From: an uncultured Collinsella sp. | GTDB lineage: Bacteria; Actinomycetota; Coriobacteriia; Coriobacteriales; Coriobacteriaceae | Direction: 5' to 3' | DNA: 11,452 nt | Assembly: GCA_902494135.1 (NCBI GenBank) | Contig: CABUSE010000035.1 | Coordinates: forward strand, 1-11,452 | Part shown: in pieces, positions 1 to 5,240 of the stretch | Numbering within the stretch: position 1 is the stretch's first letter | How the letters are laid out: each line of letters opens with the position of its first letter | Position numbers and translations under genes: made by a program | Notes under the pieces: generated by a model | The model's database searches: none | The model's input: the letters and a program-made list of their open reading frames with translations, nothing else | Told to the model about the DNA's origin: nothing

Positions 1-22
1 ACCTGCGGATACTTGAACGATT

Positions 23-104
23 GGGAGTTTGCCCGAGTGGTTAATGGGGACGGGCTGTAAACCCGTTGGCTCTGCCTACATAGGTTCGAATCCTATAGCT
101 CCCA
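23..104 (+). tRNA. tRNA-Tyr (anticodon GTA)
   Basis: A class II tRNA with a long variable arm. The acceptor stem GGGAGTT (23-29) pairs with AGCTCCC (97-103) with one G-U pair. The anticodon stem ACGGG/CCCGT encloses loop CTGTAAA, so the anticodon is GTA. The T arm is ATAGG-TTCGAAT-CCTAT (80-96). The bases after the discriminator A104 read CCC, so CCA is not encoded, unlike the three other tRNAs here. It is first of a three-tRNA cluster ahead of tuf; the promoter lies outside the window. Confidence 0.96.
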
Positions 105-114
105 CCCGTCAAGT

Positions 115-190
115 GCCTGTATAGCTCAGTCGGTAGAGCACTTCGTTGGTAACGAAGAGGTCACCAGTTCAAGTCTGGTTGCAGGCTCCA
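115..190 (+). tRNA. tRNA-Thr (anticodon GGT)
   Basis: Acceptor stem GCCTGTA (115-121) pairs with TGCAGGC (180-186). Anticodon stem CTTCG/CGAAG encloses loop TTGGTAA, giving anticodon GGT. The discriminator is T187 and the CCA end is encoded (188-190). It lies 10 nt after tRNA-Tyr and 3 nt before tRNA-Met, so the three are very likely processed from one transcript. A tRNA cluster with Tyr and Thr ahead of tuf resembles the thrU-tyrU-glyT-thrT-tufB operon of E. coli. Confidence 0.96.
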
Positions 191-193
191 TCC

Positions 194-270
194 GGCGGTG
201 TAGCTCAGTTGGTTAGAGCACACGGTTCATACCCGTGGCGTCACTGGTTCGAATCCAGTCACCGCTACCA
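194..270 (+). tRNA. tRNA-Met (anticodon CAT), elongator type
   Basis: Acceptor stem GGCGGTG (194-200) pairs with CACCGCT (260-266), the terminal pair being G-U. Anticodon stem CACGG/CCGTG encloses loop TTCATAC, so the anticodon is CAT. The discriminator is A267 and CCA is encoded at 268-270. The anticodon stem lacks the three consecutive G-C pairs of initiator tRNA, so an elongator tRNA-Met is the best call. A lysidine-modified tRNA-Ile2 also has a CAT anticodon and cannot be fully excluded by eye. Confidence 0.93.
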
Positions 271-281
271 TAGGTAACACG

Positions 282-312
282 GTGGCTTCTCAATAGTATG
301 TTGAGAGGCCAC
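282..312 (+). promoter_or_regulatory. 12-bp hairpin between tRNA-Met and tuf
   Basis: GTGGCTTCTCAA (282-293) pairs along its whole length with TTGAGAGGCCAC (301-312), with one G-U pair and a 7-nt loop. No T-run follows, so it is not a standard intrinsic terminator. It lies 12 nt after the tRNA CCA end. It may be a processing site or stabilising structure separating tRNA and tuf mRNA. A smaller hairpin, GTCCC (330-334) with GGGAC (340-344), follows in the tuf leader. Confidence 0.6.
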
Positions 313-366
313 TATGGTATAAAGGCAAAGTCCCGTCCGGGGACGACCTGTTTAGAGGAGGGCTTT

Positions 367-1557
367 ATGGCCAAAGAGAAGTTTGAGCGCACTAAGCCGC
401 ATGTTAACATCGGCACCATTGGTCACGTCGACCACGGCAAGACCACGCTGACCGCTGCCATCACCAAGGTTCTCTCCGAGACCGAGGGCTGCAAGGCTGA
501 CTTCACTGCGTTCGAGAACATCGACAAGGCTCCCGAGGAGCGCGAGCGCGGCATTACGATCTCTGTCTCCCACGTCGAGTACGAGACTGCTGCCCGTCAC
601 TACGCTCACGTTGACTGCCCGGGCCACGCTGACTACGTCAAGAACATGATCTCCGGTGCTGCTCAGATGGACGGCGCTATCCTGGTCATCGCCGCTACCG
701 ACGGCCCCATGGCTCAGACCCGCGAGCACATCCTGCTCGCCCGTCAGGTCGGCGTTCCCTACATCGTCGTCTTCCTGAACAAGTGCGACATGGTCGACGA
801 TGACGAGCTCATCGACCTCGTCGAGATGGAGACCCGTGAGCTCCTCTCCGAGTACGATTTCCCCGGCGACGACATCCCCGTCATCCGTGGTTCCGCTCTG
901 GGCGCTCTCGAGGGCGACGCCAAGTGGATGGACGCTATCCGCGAGCTCATGAAGGCCGTCGACGAGTACATCCCGACGCCTGCTCGTAACAACGACCTCC
1001 CGTTCCTGATGGCCGTTGAGGACGTTATGACCATCTCCGGCCGTGGTACCGTTGCTACCGGCCGTGTCGAGCGCGGTGAGCTCAAGCTCAACGAGCCCGT
1101 CGAGATCGTCGGCATCAAGGATACCCAGAACACCGTCGTTACCGGTATCGAGATGTTCCGTAAGTCCATGGACTTCTGCGAGGCTGGCGACAACGTCGGT
1201 CTGCTGCTCCGCGGCATCAAGCGCGAGGACATCGAGCGCGGCCAGGTTCTCTGCAAGCCCGGTTCGGTTACCCCTCACACCAAGTTCACCGGCGAGATCT
1301 ACGTTCTGACCAAGGAGGAGGGCGGCCGTCACACCCCGTTCTTCGATGGTTATCGTCCTCAGTTCTACTTCCGTACCACCGACGTTACCGGTACGGTCAA
1401 GCTCCCCGAGGGCACCGAGATGGCTATGCCTGGTGACCACATCACCATCGAGGGCGACCTCATCCACCCGATCGCCATGGAGGAGGGCCTGCGCTTCGCT
1501 ATCCGCGAGGGTGGCCACACCGTCGGTTCGGGCATCGTCTCCACGATCATTGAGTAA
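367..1557 (+). CDS. tuf: elongation factor Tu
   Basis: EF-Tu, the GTPase that delivers aminoacyl-tRNA to the ribosomal A site; 396 residues, the usual length. All G motifs are present: GHVDHGKT (19-26), RGITI (61-65), DCPGH (83-87), NKCD (138-141) and SAL (176-178). They are followed by the two beta-barrel domains and the C-terminal GGHTVGSG stretch. The start at 367 is chosen because a strong site GAGGAGGG (355-362) sits just before it and the protein then begins MAKEKFERTKPHVN, as in the family. An in-frame ATG at 298 would add 23 unrelated residues and falls inside the upstream hairpin. The gene follows three tRNAs and is closed by its own terminator. Codon use is strongly biased to C- and G-ending codons, as expected of a highly expressed gene. 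Confidence 0.99.
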   Translation: MAKEKFERTKPHVNIGTIGHVDHGKTTLTAAITKVLSETEGCKADFTAFENIDKAPEERERGITISVSHVEYETAARHYAHVDCPGHADYVKNMISGAAQMDGAILVIAATDGPMAQTREHILLARQVGVPYIVVFLNKCDMVDDDELIDLVEMETRELLSEYDFPGDDIPVIRGSALGALEGDAKWMDAIRELMKAVDEYIPTPARNNDLPFLMAVEDVMTISGRGTVATGRVERGELKLNEPVEIVGIKDTQNTVVTGIEMFRKSMDFCEAGDNVGLLLRGIKREDIERGQVLCKPGSVTPHTKFTGEIYVLTKEEGGRHTPFFDGYRPQFYFRTTDVTGTVKLPEGTEMAMPGDHITIEGDLIHPIAMEEGLRFAIREGGHTVGSGIVSTIIE

Positions 1558-1584
1558 ATTAGCTCTTTGATATAGCTGACTTAG

Positions 1585-1621
1585 AGAACCCGGCACTTAT
1601 AGGGGTGCCGGGTTCTTTTCT
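1585..1621 (+). terminator. intrinsic terminator after tuf
   Basis: AGAACCCGGCAC (1585-1596) pairs perfectly over 12 bp with GTGCCGGGTTCT (1605-1616). The loop is 8 nt and the stem is followed by a T-rich tail (1616-1621). It lies 28 nt after the tuf stop and ends the tRNA-tuf transcript. Confidence 0.93.
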
Positions 1622-1836
1622 GCAATGGATATTGAGCCGTTGCTGGTGTCGAGAGGATTGATAATGGTCCTGGATGCACCGTCGATTAGATCTCGATGGC
1701 TTCATTGATGTGTTCCAAATATGAATGGATCCACCGAGAACCAATTGACTCGAGGTTTTCATTGACAGCACTTACGTGGAGCTGATAAAGTAACAACTCG
1801 TGCCCGTACGGGGCGGAAATGAAAGGTTCAGGATAC
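1622..1836 (+). other. tuf-rpmG intergenic region
   Basis: This 215-nt stretch carries the probable rpmG promoter at 1762-1789. A weak 7-bp inverted repeat, GAGAACC (1736-1742) with GGTTTTC (1754-1760), lies just upstream of it. The only open frames are minus-strand ones with no family resemblance and no good ribosome-binding site. I see no RNA gene in 1622-1735. Confidence 0.5.
1762..1789 (+). promoter_or_regulatory. probable promoter for rpmG-trpT-secE-nusG
   Basis: A perfect sigma-70-type -35 box TTGACA (1762-1767) is followed after 16 nt by GATAAA (1784-1789), a four-of-six match to the -10 consensus. It lies between the tuf terminator and rpmG, where a promoter is needed. The 5' leader to the rpmG ATG would be about 40 nt. 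The call rests on pattern matching only. Confidence 0.55.
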
Positions 1837-1986
1837 ATGCGTACTCTAGTTACTCTTGCGTGCACTGAGTGCAAGCGCCGCAACTATACGACCACCAAGA
1901 ACAAGGCGACCATGCCTGATCGTATGGAGATCAAGAAGTATTGCCCCTGGTGCCGTCACCACACGCTGCACAAAGAGACTCGCTAG
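1837..1986 (+). CDS. rpmG: 50S ribosomal protein L33
   Basis: A 49-residue protein of the large ribosomal subunit, read directly from the DNA; it is a normal length for L33. It begins MRTLVTLACTEC and ends HTLHKETR. Two CxxC pairs, C9/C12 and C36/C39 (CTEC and CPWC), make this the zinc-binding (C+) form of L33. The motif KKYCPWCRHHTLHKE is characteristic of the family. A purine-rich site GAAAGG (1821-1826) lies 10 nt before the ATG. The next gene is tRNA-Trp, 13 nt after the stop, and then secE, a common bacterial arrangement (rpmG-trnW-secE-nusG). Confidence 0.97.
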   Translation: MRTLVTLACTECKRRNYTTTKNKATMPDRMEIKKYCPWCRHHTLHKETR

Positions 1987-1999
1987 TCTCTAGTCACAT

Positions 2000-2075
2000 A
2001 CGCCAGTAGTTCAATTGGTAGAGCATCGGTCTCCAAAACCGAGTGTTGAGGGTTCGAGTCCTTCCTGGCGTGCCA
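2000..2075 (+). tRNA. tRNA-Trp (anticodon CCA)
   Basis: Acceptor stem ACGCCAG (2000-2006) pairs perfectly with CTGGCGT (2065-2071). Anticodon stem TCGGT/ACCGA encloses loop CTCCAAA, so the anticodon is CCA. The discriminator is G2072 and CCA is encoded at 2073-2075. It sits inside the mRNA between rpmG and secE, so it is probably excised from the polycistronic transcript. Confidence 0.97.
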
Positions 2076-2084
2076 GTCATTATT

Positions 2085-2115
2085 CCGTAAGCTCCCACTT
2101 GGGGGCTTACGGTTT
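2085..2115 (+). terminator. terminator-like hairpin after tRNA-Trp
   Basis: CCGTAAGCTCCC (2085-2096) pairs with GGGGGCTTACGG (2101-2112) over 12 bp with one G-U pair and a 4-nt loop. Only TTTA follows, so termination may be partial. It could set the ratio of the rpmG/tRNA part to the secE-nusG part, or protect the 3' end of the processed tRNA precursor. Confidence 0.65.
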
Positions 2116-2151
2116 ACTCATGTATAAGCGCATTGCGCGGAGGTAACCCAA

Positions 2152-2490
2152 ATGGCCAACAAGAAGAACAAGAAGAAGGCTCAGCAGCCGGCACCTGCCA
2201 ACAAAGCTGCCGCCAACTCCAAGGTTGAGGCCAAGAAGGCCGTTGCCAAGAAGAACGAGAAGGCTGCGAAGTCCAAGAAGAACGAGAAGCCTGGTTTCTT
2301 CGCCCGTACCAAGAAGTATTTCGCTTCGGTGAAGTCCGAGATGAAGCGTGTCACGTGGCCCGATAAGAAGGAGCTCGTGAACTACTCGGTCGTCGTTTGC
2401 GCTTCTCTGATCGTCGTCGGCGTCGTCATCGCTCTGCTCGATGCTGGCTTTGGCGAGGCTCTTGCTCTGTTCTCTGGATTGAGGGGCTAA
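2152..2490 (+). CDS. secE: preprotein translocase subunit SecE
   Basis: The small essential subunit of the SecYEG translocon in the cytoplasmic membrane; 112 residues with a single predicted membrane helix at about 79-97. The conserved amphipathic/hinge motif KSEMKRVTWPDKKEL is at 61-75. The family core is only about 60 residues. Residues 1-47 form a low-complexity extension made almost entirely of K, A, N and E, probably disordered and highly basic; such extensions are common in actinobacterial SecE. The start is fixed by GGAGG (2139-2143), 8 nt before the ATG. The nusG start is only 3 nt past the stop codon, so the two genes form an operon. Confidence 0.96.
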   Translation: MANKKNKKKAQQPAPANKAAANSKVEAKKAVAKKNEKAAKSKKNEKPGFFARTKKYFASVKSEMKRVTWPDKKELVNYSVVVCASLIVVGVVIALLDAGFGEALALFSGLRG

Positions 2491-2493
2491 ACC

Positions 2494-3030
2494 ATGTCTA
2501 AGCGTTGGTACGTCGTTCACACTTACTCTGGATACGAGAATCGCGTTAAGTCCGATCTCGAGCATCGCATCGAGACTATGGGCATGCAGGACCGTATCTT
2601 TGATATCGAGATTCCTATGGAGCGCGTCACCGAGATTAAAGAGGGTGGCAAGCGTGAGACCAAGGATTCCAAGATCTTCCCGGGTTATGTCCTGGTCCGC
2701 ATGGAGATGGATGACGATGCTTGGACGTGTGTTCGTAACACGCCTGGCGTCACCGGTTTCCTAGGCGGCAACGGCAAGCCCGCTCCGCTTTCCCGCGACG
2801 AGTACAACAAGATGACTCGTCGTCCCGGTAAGGGCGATTCGCCCAAGCGCACCTCGGTTGATATTGAGGTCGGTACGTCCGTCCGCGTCACCGATGGCCC
2901 GCTTACCGACTTTGATGGCAAGGTCTCCGAGGTTAACACCGAGGCTGGCAAGCTCAAGGTCACGCTGATGATCTTTGGCCGCGAGACGCCGGTCGAGCTC
3001 GACTTTAACCAGGTCGCTGTCATCGCTTAA
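2494..3030 (+). CDS. nusG: transcription termination/antitermination factor NusG
   Basis: NusG binds the RNA polymerase clamp and links it to Rho or the ribosome; 178 residues, the standard length. The N-terminal NGN domain starts RWYVVHTYSGYENRV and contains the signature KIFPGYVLVRM (60-70) followed by NTPGVTGFLG (82-91). The C-terminal KOW domain covers about 126-178, with GTSVRVTDGPLTDFDGKV near its start. The ribosome-binding site GAGGGG (2481-2486) lies inside the end of secE, which suggests translational coupling. Confidence 0.98.
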   Translation: MSKRWYVVHTYSGYENRVKSDLEHRIETMGMQDRIFDIEIPMERVTEIKEGGKRETKDSKIFPGYVLVRMEMDDDAWTCVRNTPGVTGFLGGNGKPAPLSRDEYNKMTRRPGKGDSPKRTSVDIEVGTSVRVTDGPLTDFDGKVSEVNTEAGKLKVTLMIFGRETPVELDFNQVAVIA

Positions 3031-3081
3031 GTTTTCGTCCGTTCGCGCGAGCGTGCTTCTTCTGTGACTGCTCATCTCAGG

Positions 3082-3122
3082 AGTGCTTCTAACACGTGCG
3101 TGCTTACGATATAGCAAGTACT
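3082..3122 (+). promoter_or_regulatory. possible leader hairpin upstream of rplK
   Basis: AGTGCTT (3082-3088) can pair with AAGTACT (3116-3122), with one G-U pair, closing an internal region of 27 nt. It lies in the 120-nt nusG-rplK gap, about 30 nt before the rplK start. In E. coli, L1 represses the rplKA mRNA by binding its leader, so this is where such a site would be expected. I cannot confirm an L1-site consensus, and no clear promoter was found in this gap. Confidence 0.25.
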
Positions 3123-3150
3123 TCACACTCGTGATTCGAAAGGAATGACC

Positions 3151-3579
3151 ATGGCTGAGAAGAAGGTTGCCAACGTCATTAAGCTCCAGATTCCTGCTGG
3201 TGCAGCAAACCCCGCTCCTCCCGTCGGCCCCGCCCTGGGCGCTGCTGGCGTGAACATCATGCAGTTCTGCCAGGCCTTTAACGCCGCGACGCAGGACAAG
3301 AAGGGCGACATCATCCCCGTTGAGATTACTGTCTACGAGGATAAGTCCTTCTCGTTCATCACCAAGACCCCGCCGGCGGCTCACCTCATCAAGAAGGAGC
3401 TGAACCTCAAGTCTGGTTCCGCTAAGCCCCAGGCCGACAAGGTTGGTCAGCTCTCCCAGGAGCAGCTCACCAAGATCGCCGAGATCAAGATGCCGGACCT
3501 CAATGCCAACGACATTGACGCCGCCAAGAAGATCATCGCCGGTACCGCCCGTTCCATGGGCGTCACCATCGCTGAGTAG
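3151..3579 (+). CDS. rplK: 50S ribosomal protein L11
   Basis: L11 forms part of the GTPase-associated centre on 23S rRNA; 142 residues, the usual length. The N-terminal domain begins MAEKKVANVIKLQIPAG and contains NPAPPVGPALGAAGVNIMQF (20-39), the classic signature. The C-terminal rRNA-binding domain ends DAAKKIIAGTARSMGVTI. An ATG at 3145 would add Met-Thr, but the Shine-Dalgarno GAAAGGA (3138-3144) would abut it. The ATG at 3151 has the right spacing of 6 nt. It is followed by rplA after a 117-nt gap that carries three hairpins. Confidence 0.98.
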   Translation: MAEKKVANVIKLQIPAGAANPAPPVGPALGAAGVNIMQFCQAFNAATQDKKGDIIPVEITVYEDKSFSFITKTPPAAHLIKKELNLKSGSAKPQADKVGQLSQEQLTKIAEIKMPDLNANDIDAAKKIIAGTARSMGVTIAE

Positions 3580-3598
3580 CGATTTCTTATGGTAACGG

Positions 3599-3672
3599 CG
3601 GGTGCTCCGACCGGGGCGCCCGTTAAATGTGTGCAATAGGGCACACGATACGATGTGGGAGGGCTCACGCCC
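3599..3672 (+). promoter_or_regulatory. three consecutive hairpins in the rplK-rplA gap
   Basis: Hairpin A: GGGTGCTCC (3600-3608) pairs with GGGGCGCCC (3613-3621) around a GACC loop, with two G-U pairs; C3599-G3622 extends it. Hairpin B: GTGTGC (3629-3634) pairs with GCACAC (3641-3646). Hairpin C: GGGC (3661-3664) pairs with GCCC (3669-3672). None has a T-run, so they are not ordinary terminators. They probably affect processing, attenuation or L1 feedback between the two genes. Confidence 0.5.
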
Positions 3673-3696
3673 GTTTAACCACAGGAGGTAATGCAC

Positions 3697-4404
3697 ATGG
3701 CTAAGCATGGTAAGAGCTATAACGCCGCTGCCGAGAAGATCGACCGCGCCACGCTCTACACCCCCCTTCAGGCTGCCAAGCTCATCAAGGAGCTCGACAC
3801 CGCCAAGTTCGACGAGACCGTCGAGGCTCACTTCCGTCTGGGCATCGATACTCGTAAGGCTGACCAGAACATCCGTGGTTCCATCTCCCTGCCCCACGGC
3901 ACCGGCAAGACCGTTCGTGTTGCCGTCTTCGCCGAGGGCGAGAAGGCCCGTGAGGCTGAGGCTGCCGGCGCCGACATCATCGGTTCCGACGAGCTCGTCG
4001 CCCAGATTCAGAAGGGCGAGATCAACTTCGACGCCGCTATCGCTACGCCGAACATGATGGCCAAGGTTGGCCGCATCGGTAAGATCCTTGGTCCCCGTGG
4101 CCTCATGCCGAACCCCAAGCTCGGCACCGTGACCATGGACGTCGCCAAGATGGTCTCCGAGCTCAAGGCTGGCCGCGTTGAGTACCGCGCCGACCGCTAC
4201 GGCATCTGCCACGTGCCCCTGGGCAAGAAGTCCTTCTCTGAGCAGCAGCTCGTCGAGAACTACGCTGCCCTGTACACCGAGATTCTGCGCGTCAAGCCCT
4301 CTTCTGCTAAGGGCAAGTACGTCAAGTCCATCTCCGTGTCTTCCACCATGGGCCCTGGCGTCAAGGTCGATCCCGCTGTCCAGCGTGACTTCCTGGCTGA
4401 GTAA
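3697..4404 (+). CDS. rplA: 50S ribosomal protein L1
   Basis: L1 forms the mobile stalk of the large subunit at the E site and in other bacteria represses translation of its own operon; 235 residues, normal for the family. It begins MAKHGKSYNAAAEKID. The signature GKILGPRGLMPNPKLGTVT lies at 128-146, and the C-terminal part carries GKYVKSISVSSTMGPGVKVD. An ATG at 3691 would lie only 2 nt after AGGAGG (3683-3688); the ATG at 3697 has an 8-nt spacing and gives the family start. The stop is followed directly by a strong terminator, not by rplJ-rplL. Confidence 0.98.
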   Translation: MAKHGKSYNAAAEKIDRATLYTPLQAAKLIKELDTAKFDETVEAHFRLGIDTRKADQNIRGSISLPHGTGKTVRVAVFAEGEKAREAEAAGADIIGSDELVAQIQKGEINFDAAIATPNMMAKVGRIGKILGPRGLMPNPKLGTVTMDVAKMVSELKAGRVEYRADRYGICHVPLGKKSFSEQQLVENYAALYTEILRVKPSSAKGKYVKSISVSSTMGPGVKVDPAVQRDFLAE

Positions 4405-4440
4405 CTGCTAGTTACTGCCTGAGTACAGCAAGCATTGCTA

Positions 4441-4479
4441 AAGAAACCCGGTTCTGCCTTGTGCAGGACCGGGTTTCTT
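4441..4479 (+). terminator. strong intrinsic terminator after rplA
   Basis: AAGAAACCCGGTTCTGC (4441-4457) pairs with GCAGGACCGGGTTTCTT (4463-4479) over 17 bp with one G-U pair and a 5-nt loop. The 3' arm ends T-rich. It closes the ribosomal block at the point where the coding strand changes. It could also act on minus-strand transcripts that pass the repeat at 4495-4532. Confidence 0.93.
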
Positions 4480-4494
4480 GCTATCGCGTCAAAA

Positions 4495-4532
4495 GCACCA
4501 TAAAGGGGACAGTGTCCCCTTTATGGTGGTTA
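4495..4532 (-). repeat. palindromic repeat copy 1, stop codon and terminator of the phosphoesterase gene
   Basis: CACCATAAAGGGGAC (4496-4510) pairs perfectly over 15 bp with GTCCCCTTTATGGTG (4514-4528). On the minus strand it is followed by CTTTT (4495-4491), which makes a good intrinsic terminator. The TAA stop of the phosphoesterase gene (4532-4530) is the first three bases of the element read on the minus strand. The half TGTCCCCTTTATGGTGG (4513-4529) is shared with the copies at 7208-7249, 10232-10273 and 10286-10328. Confidence 0.75.
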
Positions 4533-5240
4533 CCAGGGTGTTCTGGCTGTTGAAGACTCGATGGCTTCGTGGCGTTTGAGCTCGCGGCGCATGGTTTGTG
4601 AGTTGAGCCAAGCTGCTTGCCAGCCGCGGATGGGGTAGTGCGTCTGGTCGAGCTCAAACTGCGTATAGCCGCAGGCGTTGATGATCGTCGTTCCACACAC
4701 ATGCTGACGCTCGCGCTGAAAATCGCAACCGTAGCTTTGGTGCACATGCCCGTGCACCATGTAGTCGGGATTCCAGGATTCGAGTGCTGTGTTAAAACAC
4801 TCGAATCCTCGATGCGGCAGATCGTCCAGATCACCCATACCGGCGGCGGGTGCATGGGTAAGCAGAATGTCGCACCCGCCGACCATCCTAACCTTACGCG
4901 ACAGCTTACGCATGCGCTTGGACATCTCGCGTTCGGTGTACATGTTGGCGCCGTCGCGATAACGCATGGACCCGCCAAGGCCCGCAATGCGAATCCCTCG
5001 GTACGTGTACACGCTGTCTTCCACGCAGATACATCCGCCCGGTGCATGACGTGCGTAGCGGTCATCGTGATTGCCGCGCACGTAGATGAGCGGTTTGTTG
5101 ATGACCGTAACCAAAAACTCAAGATAGTCCGGGTCCAGATCGCCGGCGGACAAAATCAGGTCGACACCCTCAAAGCGTTCCTTGCGAAAGCACTCCCAAA
5201 GGCATCGTTCTTCGGTATCGGCTATGGCAAGGATCTTCAT
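4530..5240 (-). CDS. calcineurin-like metallophosphoesterase
   Basis: A 236-residue cytoplasmic hydrolase of the two-metal calcineurin-like phosphoesterase fold, with no signal peptide or membrane segment. Visible motifs are ADTEE with D8, GDLD with D34, GNHD (56-59), THAP with H129, and GHVH (164-167). The first motif is normally DxH; here it is D8-T9-E10, so the usual metal-ligand histidine is replaced by Glu, possibly a subfamily trait. The substrate is unknown; phosphodiester or nucleotide hydrolysis would fit the fold. Its ATG overlaps the TGA of the upstream BMP-fusion gene (ATGA), so the two are translationally coupled. The stop codon is supplied by a palindromic repeat. The fold is certain; the specific function is not. 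Confidence 0.9.
   Translation of the reverse strand: MKILAIADTEERCLWECFRKERFEGVDLILSAGDLDPDYLEFLVTVINKPLIYVRGNHDDRYARHAPGGCICVEDSVYTYRGIRIAGLGGSMRYRDGANMYTEREMSKRMRKLSRKVRMVGGCDILLTHAPAAGMGDLDDLPHRGFECFNTALESWNPDYMVHGHVHQSYGCDFQRERQHVCGTTIINACGYTQFELDQTHYPIRGWQAAWLNSQTMRRELKRHEAIESSTARTPW

Noticed and set aside
318..323. TATAAA before tuf with TTGAGA at 301-306, considered as a promoter.
   Set aside because: The spacing is only 11 nt, and TTGAGA is explained as the 3' arm of the hairpin at 282-312.
352..1596. A 414-residue minus-strand open frame opposite tuf.
   Set aside because: It is a by-product of the strong codon bias of tuf, has no recognisable domain, and is low in complexity (rich in L, V, D, G). 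tuf itself is certain.
1559..1883. Two small minus-strand open frames (70 and 65 residues) in the tuf-rpmG gap.
   Set aside because: They overlap the tuf terminator and the rpmG promoter and start, have no good ribosome-binding site and resemble no family.
3031..3060. Small GC-rich dyad (3040-3053) followed by a T-rich stretch after nusG, considered as a terminator.
   Set aside because: The stem is only 5 bp with one G-U pair and the T-rich part is interrupted, so it is too weak to call.
3105..3115. TACGAT/GATATAG before rplK, considered as a -10 box.
   Set aside because: No acceptable -35 box lies 16-18 nt upstream.
2761..4212. A 483-residue minus-strand open frame spanning nusG, rplK and rplA.
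   Set aside because: It crosses three certain genes and their gaps, has biased composition and no domain; it is a codon-bias artefact.
4495..4532. Palindromic repeats considered as CRISPR repeats.
   Set aside because: The copies are kilobases apart, lie at gene ends and are not separated by regular spacers; no cas gene is present.
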